A DNA stretch of 64,000 nt from positions 32,144-96,143 of the forward strand of contig CACYHR010000017.1 of the NCBI GenBank assembly GCA_902774265.1. The letters run 5' to 3'. A model generated the notes under the pieces. That model worked only from the letters and a program-made list of their open reading frames with translations. It searched no databases and had not been told where the DNA came from. The stretch is from an uncultured Eubacteriales bacterium. GTDB lineage: Bacteria > Bacillota > Clostridia > Peptostreptococcales > Anaerovoracaceae. The position numbers and the translations under genes are program-made. Shown in pieces: positions 17,514 to 26,620 of the stretch; position 1 is the first letter of the stretch, and each line of letters begins with the position of its first letter.

Positions 17514-18374
17514 TCAATCCATTCCGTGATATCTGGAGAAGTCTCTTTTTTGAACATCTGAGTGGAAATCCGAGCCTCTGGTAATGATCAGGTTATGCTC
17601 CTTCGCATACTTCACAAGCAGTTCACTCTGCTGCTCGTCAGCGGACGGATGATAGCATTCTATTCCGTCGACTCCAAACCTGACCATTTTGTCAAGTATC
17701 GTATAAAGACGCGGTTCGAACTCCTTCCACGGTTCGTGCGATTTTCTCTGTTCCATCGGATGAGCCATAACAGCGACCCCGCCGGCTTCATGTATCAGCC
17801 AGATTACGAATCCGGCCGGGAATGTCTCTTTCTTGATTGCACGCATATCCGGTTCGCGGAAGATCCCGCTGAATGCTTCCTGGACCGAACCGATTATACC
17901 CTTGTTGACCATTATCCTTGCAAATGTCGGCTTGCCCACATATCTGCCGCCGTTTACCGATCTGACATCCTCATCGGTAATGCCGTAACCTCTTTTGTTT
18001 AGAGCTTCCTGCATGGTCTTGTTTCGCTCATCTCTTCTTTCGAGCATGGCTTCAATGTTTTCCTTGAAATCCGGCTGCAGATGATCGAATCCGTAACCCA
18101 GCATATGTATCTCGCTGCTGAGCGGATCCTCTGAATCGAATTCAATACCCGGGATAAACTCTATGTCTTTATCCTTTGCATAATCAACGCCGACAAGCGT
18201 GCCGTCGATACCGTCATGGTCGGTAATGGATATTACTCTGTATCCCTCATTCATCCAGCGGTCGATCACCTGCTCGGGAGTAAGCTCCCCATCCGAAAAG
18301 CAGGTATGGATATGGGTATCTTTTTTCTGATCGCTCGTAAGCAGCTCAATAATTTTTTCTCTGTCGTACAACAT
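17514..18374 (-). CDS. PHP-domain metal-dependent phosphoesterase
   Basis: 286 residues. PHP-family metal-binding motifs occur in order: DTHIHTCFSDG (near 19), ITDHDG (near 50), PGIEFDS, EIHMLGYGF, MAHPMEQ and GSDFHSD near the C-terminus. Such stand-alone PHP proteins act as trinuclear-metal phosphatases on small nucleotides (for example 3',5'-nucleoside bisphosphates) or on nucleic-acid ends; the substrate here is not determinable. It follows hpt by 13 bases, consistent with one transcript and possibly a nucleotide-related job. Confidence 0.88.
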   Translation of the reverse strand: MLYDREKIIELLTSDQKKDTHIHTCFSDGELTPEQVIDRWMNEGYRVISITDHDGIDGTLVGVDYAKDKDIEFIPGIEFDSEDPLSSEIHMLGYGFDHLQPDFKENIEAMLERRDERNKTMQEALNKRGYGITDEDVRSVNGGRYVGKPTFARIMVNKGIIGSVQEAFSGIFREPDMRAIKKETFPAGFVIWLIHEAGGVAVMAHPMEQRKSHEPWKEFEPRLYTILDKMVRFGVDGIECYHPSADEQQSELLVKYAKEHNLIITRGSDFHSDVQKRDFSRYHGMD

Positions 18375-18387
18375 GCTTTTTATGTCT

Positions 18388-18948
18388 CTATAGATATTCT
18401 ATATCACTTTCTTCAAGATAACTGATGTATGGAAGTCCCCTGAATCTCTGGTCATAATCGAGTCCGTATCCGATCACGAACAGGTCATCCACTTCAAATC
18501 CGATATAGTCCGGCTTGACATCTGCTACCCTGCGGGATTGTTTGTTCAGCATGGTGCATATCCTAATGGACTTCGGTCCTCTTTCGTTCAGTTTGTTAAC
18601 CAGATATTTGAGCGTATTACCGGTATCGACTATATCTTCAACTATGATTATATGCTTATTGTACAGGTTGAGAGTAGGCTCATAGGTGATCTTTACAACT
18701 CCGGAACTGGTCGTTGATGATCCGTAGCTGCTCGCTGAGATGAACTCAACCTTGGTATCGACTGTGGTATATTTAAGGATATCCACCAGCCACAGCACCG
18801 ATCCCTTAAGTGTTCCGAGAAGTATTACTTCTTCTCCCTCATAGTCCTCATCGATCTGTTTTGCCAGTTCCTTAGCTCTGTTAACGATCTGATCCTGATT
18901 GTAGAGCAGCTTGCCCAGGAATTTGCTTTCGAGTGTTTTGTCTGACAT
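18388..18948 (-). CDS. hpt: Hypoxanthine phosphoribosyltransferase
   Basis: 186 residues. The PRPP-binding loop, IIIVEDIVDTGNTLKYL (near 97-113), and the Mg/pyrophosphate loop LLGTLKGSVLW are typical of Hpt, as is the flexible loop SSYGSSTTSSG. It salvages hypoxanthine (and guanine) with PRPP to make IMP/GMP in the cytoplasm. It starts three bases after engB ends and belongs to the same gene run. Confidence 0.96.
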   Translation of the reverse strand: MSDKTLESKFLGKLLYNQDQIVNRAKELAKQIDEDYEGEEVILLGTLKGSVLWLVDILKYTTVDTKVEFISASSYGSSTTSSGVVKITYEPTLNLYNKHIIIVEDIVDTGNTLKYLVNKLNERGPKSIRICTMLNKQSRRVADVKPDYIGFEVDDLFVIGYGLDYDQRFRGLPYISYLEESDIEYL

Positions 18949-18951
18949 GGT

Positions 18952-19554
18952 TTACTCTCCTTTATTCCACTTATCAATAAGAGCCTGCAGAACATCCAGC
19001 AGTTCTTCATCTCCCGTTTTTTTGAGAGCGGAGACCGGGATGATCTTATCATTTTTGCCCATACCCAGCGTATTTCTTATCTCTTTTATGTTTCGGGCTT
19101 TTTCGTTGCTGCTTATCTTATCAGCCTTGGTCGCAACTACTATGCCGTCAAGCCCGTAGTATTTCAGATAATCATACATCTGCACATCCTGAGCGCTTGG
19201 CTTATGACGTATATCAACCAGCTGCACGACCTTTATCAGATTAGGTCTGTGTTCCAGGTATGATTCCATCATCTTTCCCCATTTTTCACTCTCAGACCTG
19301 CTGATCCTGGCAAATCCATATCCGGGCAGATCAACTATCCTGAACTCGTCGTTGCACAGGTAGAAATTGATCGTCCGTGTTTTTCCGGGACTTCCGGATA
19401 CTCTTGCGAGGCTCTTGCGGCCCGTAATGAGATTCAGCAGCGAGGATTTGCCGACATTGGATCTGCCGGCAAACGCTATTTCAGGAACATCTGCTCCCGG
19501 ATACTGCGACGGCTTGACCGCCACTGTTTCAAGTTCCGATCTGTGTATCTTCAT
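18952..19554 (-). CDS. engB: Ribosome biogenesis GTP-binding protein EngB (YsxC)
   Basis: 200 residues. G1 GRSNVGKSSLL (near 30-40), G3 DLPGYGFA (near 75) and G4 TKADK (near 142) are intact, and the length matches EngB. It is an essential GTPase for 50S subunit maturation. It starts ten bases after lon, the normal Firmicutes order lon-engB. Confidence 0.97.
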   Translation of the reverse strand: MKIHRSELETVAVKPSQYPGADVPEIAFAGRSNVGKSSLLNLITGRKSLARVSGSPGKTRTINFYLCNDEFRIVDLPGYGFARISRSESEKWGKMMESYLEHRPNLIKVVQLVDIRHKPSAQDVQMYDYLKYYGLDGIVVATKADKISSNEKARNIKEIRNTLGMGKNDKIIPVSALKKTGDEELLDVLQALIDKWNKGE

Positions 19555-19564
19555 ATGATCATCT

Positions 19565-21883
19565 CTACTTTATCACTACAGGAATAACATCTTCGAATGT
19601 CTCTGCAGGTATGAATTCTATCTGTTTTCTGACCGAAGCCGGTATATCCTCGAGATCAGGCACATTCTCCTTAGGAATGATGATCCTGCGTATACCCTGC
19701 CTGTAGGCAGCAAGGGATTTCTCCTTGAGTCCGCCTATTCTCAACACCCTGCCTCTCAGAGTGATTTCTCCGGTCATTGCGACTGTCCTGTCAGCCTTAC
19801 GGTCTGTGAGCAGTGAGAACAGAGCACTTGTCATGGTTACTCCTGCAGACGGTCCGTCCTTAGGTGTAGCGCCTTCAGGAATATGGATCTGTATATCGTA
19901 ATCCTTGAATATGTCCTTGCTGATTTTGTATTTTGAGGCTATCGATTTGATGTAACCGAGAGATGTCTGAGCTGATTCTCTCATGACATCACCCATCTGA
20001 CCGGTAAGTATCAGCTTGCCTGAACCCGGCATCTTTACAGACTCTATCGTAAGAGTCACGCCGCCTACGGATGTCCATGCCATGCCTGTCGTAACACCGA
20101 CCTCAGGCTCGAGCGAATCTATATCATCGATAAATATTCTCTTGCCGAGATATTTGTCGAGGTTGCGCGGAGTTATCTCGTTCTTGAATTTCCTGTTGCT
20201 TACTATCTTTCGCGCTGCCTTGCGGCATGCATTGCCTATCTCCCTTTCGAGATTACGGACGCCGGCCTCGCGTGTATAATACTCGATTATATCTCTGATA
20301 GCCGCCTTGGAGATGGTGAGCTGGGTCTTTTTGATACCGTTCTCCTTCATCTTCTTTGGCACAAGATAGTTGGAAGCTATCATGACCTTTTCCTCTTCAG
20401 TGTAGCTGGACAGTTCGATCACTTCCATTCTGTCAAGAAGAGGCGCCGGTATAGTAGCTGTGGTATTGGCAGTAGTTATGAACATTACCTTTGAGAGATC
20501 AAACGGAATCTCAAGATAATGGTCGGTAAAAGTGCTGTTCTGTTCCGGATCGAGTACCTCGAGCAGTGCCGAAGCAGGATCGCCCCGGAAATCACTGCCT
20601 ATCTTATCCACCTCGTCAAAGAGGAAGAGCGGATTGTTCGTACCGGATTCTATAATGCTGTTTATGACTCTGCCCGGTATAGCACCGATATATGTACGGC
20701 GGTGTCCCCTTATCTCAGCTTCGTCACGCACACCGCCCAGAGACATTCTTACGAATTCCCTGTTGGTAGCTCTGGCAATGGATCTTGCTATAGATGTCTT
20801 TCCGACTCCCGGCGGACCGACGAGACAGATAATCGGACCCTTGTTTTCCTTTGTAAGGTGCTGCACTGCAAGGTTCTCGAGTATCCTCTCCTTGACCTTT
20901 TCAAGGCCGTAGTGATCATCATTAAGTATCTTCTCTGCCTTTTTGAGATTATTGTTGACCTTTGAGGAATTGTGCCACGGCAGCTCCAGTATAGTCTCTA
21001 TGTATGTCCTCGATACATTTGCATCCGGACTCATAGGACTCATCTTGCTGAACTTGTCGATCTCCTTGCGAACCTTCGCATCAGTCTTTTCATCGAGCTT
21101 GAGTTCGCCCAGCTTCTCACGCCATGCTCTTGCCTCATCATCCGCGTCCTCATCCTCTCCGAGTTCCTCTTTGATGACCTGGAGCTGTTCTCTGAGATAA
21201 TACTCTTTCTGCCCCCTGTTCATATTCTTGACAACGCGGTTGTTGATCCTCTTTGCGATAGAGAGTATATTGTTCTCTCTGCCGATTATATCGATCAGAT
21301 GTCCGACTCTGAGCTTTACGGAATCTATTTCGAGAAGAGTCTGCTTGATGTCATATGTCACATCTATCTCATTGGCTATCAGGCTGCAGAGCAGTGAAGG
21401 ATCATCGATATTATCCATCAGCGCTGCTCCTGCTGATTCGCCCTGTCCGCTCAGTTCCAGATATTTGAGATACATCTGTCTCATAACTCTGATATTGGCC
21501 TGCAGATTTACATCGGAGATATCGTTGTCATAATCCTCCGCAATTCTATAATTACAGGTGAGAAATGAACCCTGATCCGTGATCTCGCTGATCCTTACTC
21601 TCTCCTCGCAAACTACCAGAATGCGTACATATTCGTCATTTTTCTTGACAACCTGCCTTACTCTGATAAGGCAGCCTGTCAGATAACAGTCTTCCTGACG
21701 AGGTTCATTAACACTTGTATCTCTCTGCGCAGACACTACAATATACTTGTCGCCGTTCATCGCATGATCAACGGCGGCAAGTGATTTATCTCTTCCGATA
21801 TCGAATCCGACTATGGTGCCGGCAAAGAATGTCTGTCCTCTCAGCGGTATATAAGGTACCATCTTTTCGATCTCTGCTGACAT
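19565..21883 (-). CDS. lon: ATP-dependent protease Lon
   Basis: 772 residues, LonA type. The N-terminal substrate-binding domain (about 10-200) is followed by a coiled region (REQLQVIKEELGED), AAA+ module with Walker A GPPGVGKTS (near 353) and Walker B FLFDEVDKIG, then the protease domain. The Ser-Lys dyad is Ser679 (DGPSAG) and Lys720 (GGLKEKS). It degrades misfolded and regulatory proteins. The clpX stop and lon start overlap by one base (TAATG), which indicates translational coupling. Confidence 0.98.
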   Translation of the reverse strand: MSAEIEKMVPYIPLRGQTFFAGTIVGFDIGRDKSLAAVDHAMNGDKYIVVSAQRDTSVNEPRQEDCYLTGCLIRVRQVVKKNDEYVRILVVCEERVRISEITDQGSFLTCNYRIAEDYDNDISDVNLQANIRVMRQMYLKYLELSGQGESAGAALMDNIDDPSLLCSLIANEIDVTYDIKQTLLEIDSVKLRVGHLIDIIGRENNILSIAKRINNRVVKNMNRGQKEYYLREQLQVIKEELGEDEDADDEARAWREKLGELKLDEKTDAKVRKEIDKFSKMSPMSPDANVSRTYIETILELPWHNSSKVNNNLKKAEKILNDDHYGLEKVKERILENLAVQHLTKENKGPIICLVGPPGVGKTSIARSIARATNREFVRMSLGGVRDEAEIRGHRRTYIGAIPGRVINSIIESGTNNPLFLFDEVDKIGSDFRGDPASALLEVLDPEQNSTFTDHYLEIPFDLSKVMFITTANTTATIPAPLLDRMEVIELSSYTEEEKVMIASNYLVPKKMKENGIKKTQLTISKAAIRDIIEYYTREAGVRNLEREIGNACRKAARKIVSNRKFKNEITPRNLDKYLGKRIFIDDIDSLEPEVGVTTGMAWTSVGGVTLTIESVKMPGSGKLILTGQMGDVMRESAQTSLGYIKSIASKYKISKDIFKDYDIQIHIPEGATPKDGPSAGVTMTSALFSLLTDRKADRTVAMTGEITLRGRVLRIGGLKEKSLAAYRQGIRRIIIPKENVPDLEDIPASVRKQIEFIPAETFEDVIPVVIK

Positions 21884-23145
21884 TATGCTCCCTTTTCTGT
21901 CCTTTCTTCATTCCCGCCTTTTCTGACAAGTACAGGATATTTTCCTTCCGTAACAGTTTCCTCTGTTATCACACATTTGATGACATCCTTCTCAGAAGGG
22001 ATATCGTACATGATATCCGTCATTATGCCCTCAAATATGCCTCTGAGTCCTCTCGCACCAGTCCCGAGCTTAAGCGCCTTTTCGGCAATAGCATGTATGG
22101 CTTCGTCTGTTACCTCAAGCTCGACATCGTCCATGGCAAGCAGGGTCTGATACTGCTTAACCAGCGAATTTCTCGGCTCCGTGATTATCCTCACAAGCGC
22201 TTTTTCGCTAAGCTCGCTGAGCGATACCATAACCGGCAGTCTTCCTATAAGCTCCGGAATGAGTCCGAATCTCAGGAGATCTTCAGGCTCAGCCTTGAGG
22301 AGGATATCTTCATCAGGAATATCGAGTTTGTCTTCATCCTGATTAAATCCTATAACCTTGCTTCCGAGTCTCACCCTGATGATCCTGTCAAGACCGGTGA
22401 AGGCTCCTCCGCATATAAAGAGCACATCTTTTGTGTCGAAATGTATAAACTCCTGATTAGGATGCTTGCGTCCTCCCTGCGGCGGTACATTTGCAATAGT
22501 TCCCTCAATGATCTTAAGGAGAGCCTGCTGAACACCCTCGCCGCTGACATCTCTAGTGATCGACATATTCTCGGATTTGCGGGCGATCTTATCTATCTCA
22601 TCAACATATATGATGCCCTTCTGAGCTCTTTCCAGATCACCGTCCGCAGCCTGGTACAGTCTCAGAAGGATGTTTTCGACATCCTCTCCGACATAACCGG
22701 CCTCTGTGAGCGATGTGGCGTCCACGATCGCAAACGGGACATCAAGGATACGGGCAAGAGTCTGAGCAAGCAAAGTCTTGCCGCTTCCTGTCGGTCCCAG
22801 CATTAAAATATTGCTCTTACTGAGTTCTATAGCGTTTCTGTCACTGACAGAATGCTTCTCGAGATGTCTGATTCTTTTATAGTGGTTGTATACAGCTACT
22901 GCGAGACTTTTCTTAGCCGGATCCTGCTCTATAACATACTGATCAAGCTCCTCCTTGATCTCAGCAGGTCTCGGCAGTCTGTCTGATTTCTTTCTCTGTG
23001 CAGGATAGCTCTCCTCCTCGAGAAGAGATTTGCACAGATCTATACATTCATTGCAAATGTAAACATCAGGCCCGACTATTATCTTCCGGACCTGAGAACT
23101 TGGTTTACCGCAGAATGAACATACGAGTTCGTTATTGTCTGCCAT
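21883..23145 (-). CDS. clpX: ATP-dependent Clp protease ATP-binding subunit ClpX
   Basis: 420 residues. The N-terminal zinc-binding domain has Cys9, Cys12, Cys31 and Cys34. The AAA+ module has Walker A GPTGSGKT (near 117-124), Walker [12 protein letters not shown] and the sensor region [11 protein letters not shown]-like ([14 protein letters not shown]). An IGF-type ClpP-binding loop region (VIGFNQ) is visible. ClpX unfolds substrates and feeds them into ClpP, encoded 14 bases upstream. It is coupled to lon downstream. Confidence 0.98.
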   Translation of the reverse strand: MADNNELVCSFCGKPSSQVRKIIVGPDVYICNECIDLCKSLLEEESYPAQRKKSDRLPRPAEIKEELDQYVIEQDPAKKSLAVAVYNHYKRIRHLEKHSVSDRNAIELSKSNILMLGPTGSGKTLLAQTLARILDVPFAIVDATSLTEAGYVGEDVENILLRLYQAADGDLERAQKGIIYVDEIDKIARKSENMSITRDVSGEGVQQALLKIIEGTIANVPPQGGRKHPNQEFIHFDTKDVLFICGGAFTGLDRIIRVRLGSKVIGFNQDEDKLDIPDEDILLKAEPEDLLRFGLIPELIGRLPVMVSLSELSEKALVRIITEPRNSLVKQYQTLLAMDDVELEVTDEAIHAIAEKALKLGTGARGLRGIFEGIMTDIMYDIPSEKDVIKCVITEETVTEGKYPVLVRKGGNEERTEKGA

Positions 23146-23159
23146 AGGAAATAATCTCC

Positions 23160-23741
23160 TTAATGTTTTTCAATCACCTTGTCGATCAGGCCGTACTCTG
23201 CAGCCTGTGCAGCCGACATGTAATTGTCTCTGTCTGTGTCCCTTTCAATGATTTCAAGATCCTGTCCGCTTGACTCTGCAAGTATTCTGTTCAGTTTATT
23301 CTTGATGTCAAGAATGTGATCGGCGGTTATCTTGATATCCGATGCCTGACCCTGAAATCCCCCCAGAGGCTGATGAATCATTATCTCAGCATTAGGCAGA
23401 GCATATCTTTTGCCTTTGGTGCCCGCAGAAAGCAGCACGGCACCCATGCTGGCAGCCATTCCGACACATATAGTGCTGATATCCGGCTTGATATACTTCA
23501 TAGTATCGTAAATAGCCAGACCTGCAGTCACCATGCCTCCCGGTGAATTGATGTATATATTGATGTCCTTGTCAGGATCCTGTGCTTCAAGGAAAAGCAG
23601 CTGAGCAACAACGATGCTCGCTGTATGCTCAGTTATCTCTTCGTCTATGAATATGATCCTGTCAATGAGAAGACGCGAATATATATCATACGTCCTCTCA
23701 CCCTGTCCTGTCTGCTCGACAACATAAGGTACATAATTCAT
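23160..23741 (-). CDS. clpP: ATP-dependent Clp protease proteolytic subunit ClpP
   Basis: 193 residues, the standard ClpP length. The catalytic triad is Ser98 (GMAASMG), His123 (MIHQPLGG) and Asp172 (DTDRDN). The N-terminus, [20 protein letters not shown], is typical of mature Firmicutes ClpP. It forms the tetradecameric peptidase chamber that partners with ClpX. It starts seven bases after tig ends. Confidence 0.98.
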   Translation of the reverse strand: MNYVPYVVEQTGQGERTYDIYSRLLIDRIIFIDEEITEHTASIVVAQLLFLEAQDPDKDINIYINSPGGMVTAGLAIYDTMKYIKPDISTICVGMAASMGAVLLSAGTKGKRYALPNAEIMIHQPLGGFQGQASDIKITADHILDIKNKLNRILAESSGQDLEIIERDTDRDNYMSAAQAAEYGLIDKVIEKH

Positions 23742-23747
23742 GGTATA

Positions 23748-25067
23748 TTATTTATCCTCTTCTTCTTTTTCTTCTTTCTTCTCAACCTGAACGGCATTGT
23801 CAAACAGGAAGTCGATAGCTTTCTTTGTAAGAGCATCATCTTTGAAGTATCCGTTTGTATCGGATCCTGCCATCTCTTTTACCTGATCAACAGTCATTCC
23901 GTACTGCTCACCGAATTCCTGCATGAGCTTTTCAACTTCCTCTTCTGCTGCCTCAAGTCCTTCCATTCTGATGACATTCTTCAGAAGGATCCTTGTCTTT
24001 ACTCTCTTCTCGGCATCAGCTTTTGCATCTTCTCTGATGTCATCCATTGTCTTGCCTGTCCATTCAAGGTACTGCTGCAGGCTTACTCCCTGTGATGAAA
24101 GGCTCTGGTTCATTTCATAGATCATGTTATCAAGCTCGTTCTTTACCATTACCTCAGGAGCTTCGATCTCATTTGCATTGTAAAGTGCCTCAAGAGCTCT
24201 GTCCTTCATCATTGAAAGATCTCTGCTGTCTGCGTTCTCCTGCAGTTTTTTCTTAAGGTCTTCCTTATACTCAGCGAGTGTCTCGAATTCACTTACATCG
24301 CTTGCGAGTTCGTCATCGATTTCCGGCAGGATCTCGTTCTTGATCTCATGGATCTTGCACTTGAAGAGTGCAGCCTTTCCTGCGAGATCCTCAGCATGAT
24401 AATCCTCAGGGAAAGTTACATTTACTTCAACTTCCTCGCCTGCATCCTTACCCTCGAGCTGTTCCTCGAATCCCGGAATGAATTGTCCGCTGCCCAGCTT
24501 GAGTTCAAAATTCTCGGCAGTGCCGCCTGCAAATGTTTCGCCGTCTACGCTTCCTTCAAAGTCGAGGATCACTGTATCGCCGTTCTCCGATTTGCGGTCG
24601 GTAACAGCCTCCATCCTTGCCTGGCTCTTCTGAACTCTCTCGAGCTCGGACTGAACTTCCTCGTCACCGATAACAGTCTCGAATTTTTCTATTTCGAGGC
24701 CCTTATAATTTCCGACCTCTACCTCAGGGAATACCTGAACGCTTCCTGTCAGTACAACAGGCTCACCTTTTTTGATCTCAGGAGAATCGAACGAAGGCTG
24801 TGAAATGACCTCTATGTCCATTTCCTTTACTGCATCAAAGTAACCGTTTTCGAGCAGACTGTTGAGAGCCTCGTCCCAGAATATGTCATGTCCGTAGAAA
24901 TTCTCGATAATCTTTCTCGGCGCCTTGCCCTTACGGAAACCATCGATTGAGAATTTGTTCCTGTTTGCAATGTACACCTTATTGATCGCATCATTCCATT
25001 CTTCCGGTGTAAACTCGATGCTGAATTTTACTACTCCGTTTTCTTTTGAGATCTGTGTAGCCTTCAT
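23748..25067 (-). CDS. tig: Trigger factor (ribosome-bound chaperone, peptidyl-prolyl isomerase)
   Basis: 439 residues. The ribosome-binding signature is GFRKGKAPRKIIENFYG (near 43-59). A central FKBP-type isomerase domain (about 160-245; GDTVILDFEGSVDGETF, GSGQFIPGFEEQLEGK) and a helical C-terminal chaperone arm follow. The tail is Lys/Glu-rich. It holds nascent chains at the ribosome exit. The position before clpP-clpX-lon is conserved in bacteria. Confidence 0.97.
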   Translation of the reverse strand: MKATQISKENGVVKFSIEFTPEEWNDAINKVYIANRNKFSIDGFRKGKAPRKIIENFYGHDIFWDEALNSLLENGYFDAVKEMDIEVISQPSFDSPEIKKGEPVVLTGSVQVFPEVEVGNYKGLEIEKFETVIGDEEVQSELERVQKSQARMEAVTDRKSENGDTVILDFEGSVDGETFAGGTAENFELKLGSGQFIPGFEEQLEGKDAGEEVEVNVTFPEDYHAEDLAGKAALFKCKIHEIKNEILPEIDDELASDVSEFETLAEYKEDLKKKLQENADSRDLSMMKDRALEALYNANEIEAPEVMVKNELDNMIYEMNQSLSSQGVSLQQYLEWTGKTMDDIREDAKADAEKRVKTRILLKNVIRMEGLEAAEEEVEKLMQEFGEQYGMTVDQVKEMAGSDTNGYFKDDALTKKAIDFLFDNAVQVEKKEEKEEEDK

Positions 25068-25116
25068 TTGAATACTTCCTCCGTTTTATAAATATTATCT
25101 TTTATTATTATCAATA

Positions 25117-25728
25117 CTAATGATAAGCCCTCTGCAGCTTTGATCTGTCCTCTGTTTCAAGAGAATATTTGTTACTGATCAGCTCGGCAAGTTTCATGAA
25201 ATCATCCTCGTCTCCGTAATACCACTCTATCTCGAGTTCGCATATAGGAACGGAATGACCGTCAACATGATGAATAATTCCCGTATCCAGCGATATACAG
25301 CTTATTGATTTGCCCGTATCGACCTTGAACTGCCTGCGTTCATAGTCCATATCTATAGTCTTGACAAGCTTTTTGTCACCGGCAGCATCATAAAGGACAT
25401 CATAGGCATCGCTGGAAATGAATATCTTTATATCAGGGTTTTCCGCAAATCTCTCATCGTTTACGACAAGATTGAACTCCTCTCTGCGATGCAGCCCTTC
25501 ACTGACATTGACATCCCATTTGATGGTCGCGGTATAGCGCTCATCCTCCTGCCTTATCCTGTATGCGATTCCCTTACGGCGGAAATCCATATCCGGGGTA
25601 TCGAAATAAGTCGCATGCATGCTGATGGTCTCAACAGCTTCAAGCCCCATCTTATTGATTTCGGCATTCTCCACTATCTGATCGAATATAGCCGTATCGG
25701 TCAGGTTGTATTTGAATTCAGTTTCCAT
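25117..25728 (-). CDS. CYTH-domain protein (triphosphate tunnel family)
   Basis: 203 residues. The ExExK signature is at Glu2, Glu4 and Lys6. Alternating charged strands that form the tunnel follow: TYFDTPDMDFRRKGIAYRIR, YTATIKW, and CELEIEWYYGD. CYTH proteins bind triphosphates with Mg; bacterial members include inorganic triphosphatases. This one is a single-domain form without a CHAD partner. The substrate is inferred from the family. A promoter-like site lies just upstream at 25772-25800. Confidence 0.9.
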   Translation of the reverse strand: METEFKYNLTDTAIFDQIVENAEINKMGLEAVETISMHATYFDTPDMDFRRKGIAYRIRQEDERYTATIKWDVNVSEGLHRREEFNLVVNDERFAENPDIKIFISSDAYDVLYDAAGDKKLVKTIDMDYERRQFKVDTGKSISCISLDTGIIHHVDGHSVPICELEIEWYYGDEDDFMKLAELISNKYSLETEDRSKLQRAYH

Positions 25729-25771
25729 ATTATCTCCCCGCTGCAGATTCGTATCACACTTATACTATTGC

Positions 25772-25800
25772 ATAATACGCACAGCTTAATGATTTTACAA
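25772..25800 (-). promoter_or_regulatory. Promoter upstream of the CYTH gene
   Basis: Minus-strand TTGTAA (-35), 17-base spacer, TATTAT (-10). It lies about 45 bases before the start codon, in the gap after murI, and could drive the CYTH gene and the tig-clp-lon run. Confidence 0.55.
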
Positions 25801-25816
25801 GAAAAACGATCAATAA

Positions 25817-26617
25817 TCAATCTTCAAGTTTTACAAACTTTATTTTAAAATCCGTACCTGCAAAAAGCATGTCCGTCATAGCTATGAAATTCTCGGAAAG
25901 GTCGCTTGCATAATATCTGTCTCTGAGCTCCGGCCCGTCAGCCAGCATATCCCTTTGGGTAAGGATCTCACGGGCTTCACTTATTACCTCTGCCGAGGAG
26001 CTGTAAAGTCTGATACCCGGATAGAGTTTTCTGATATGTCCTGATATAAGCGGATAATGAGTGCATCCGAGTATGAGATTATCAAATCCGCTTTCTCTGA
26101 CAAAATCGTCCATATAGTGTTTCACGGTTAGCTCCATTATGTCGGTTCCCGAGAAGCCCTCTTCGACAAGCGGAACTATTGCCGGGCAGGCGAGACTGCT
26201 TACTTCGATATCCGGATCCAGCTCTTTAAGGCTCCTCCCGTACACATCGCTTCCTATGGTAGCCTTTGTAGCTATGACCCCTACCCTGCGGCATCCGTCA
26301 CTTACTACCTTTTTGACGGTCGGTTCTATTACGCCCAGTATCGGGATGTCAGGATAGCGCTCTCTCAGCGAGTCAAGAGCCATTGCAGTTACCGTATTAC
26401 ACGCTATTATGATCATCTTGGTGTCCTTTGATACCAGATAATCTACTATCTGTGTCGCGAATTTTCTTATAGTATCAGGCGACTTCGATCCGTACGGAGT
26501 TCTAGCTGTATCTCCGTAGTATATCACTTTTTCGTCCGGCAGCTGTTTATGCAGTTCATAGACCGATGTCAGCCCGCCGAGGCCCGAATCGAAAAATCCG
26601 ATTGGCCTGTTGTCCAT
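25817..26617 (-). CDS. murI: Glutamate racemase
   Basis: 266 residues. The two catalytic cysteines are Cys73 (IIACNTVT) and Cys185 (LGCTHYP), with Asp10 in FFDSGLGG and the YYGDTARTPYG motif. It interconverts L- and D-glutamate to supply D-Glu for peptidoglycan. It follows the beta-CASP nuclease gene by three bases, so the two are probably co-transcribed. Confidence 0.97.
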   Translation of the reverse strand: MDNRPIGFFDSGLGGLTSVYELHKQLPDEKVIYYGDTARTPYGSKSPDTIRKFATQIVDYLVSKDTKMIIIACNTVTAMALDSLRERYPDIPILGVIEPTVKKVVSDGCRRVGVIATKATIGSDVYGRSLKELDPDIEVSSLACPAIVPLVEEGFSGTDIMELTVKHYMDDFVRESGFDNLILGCTHYPLISGHIRKLYPGIRLYSSSAEVISEAREILTQRDMLADGPELRDRYYASDLSENFIAMTDMLFAGTDFKIKFVKLED

Positions 26618-26620
26618 ATT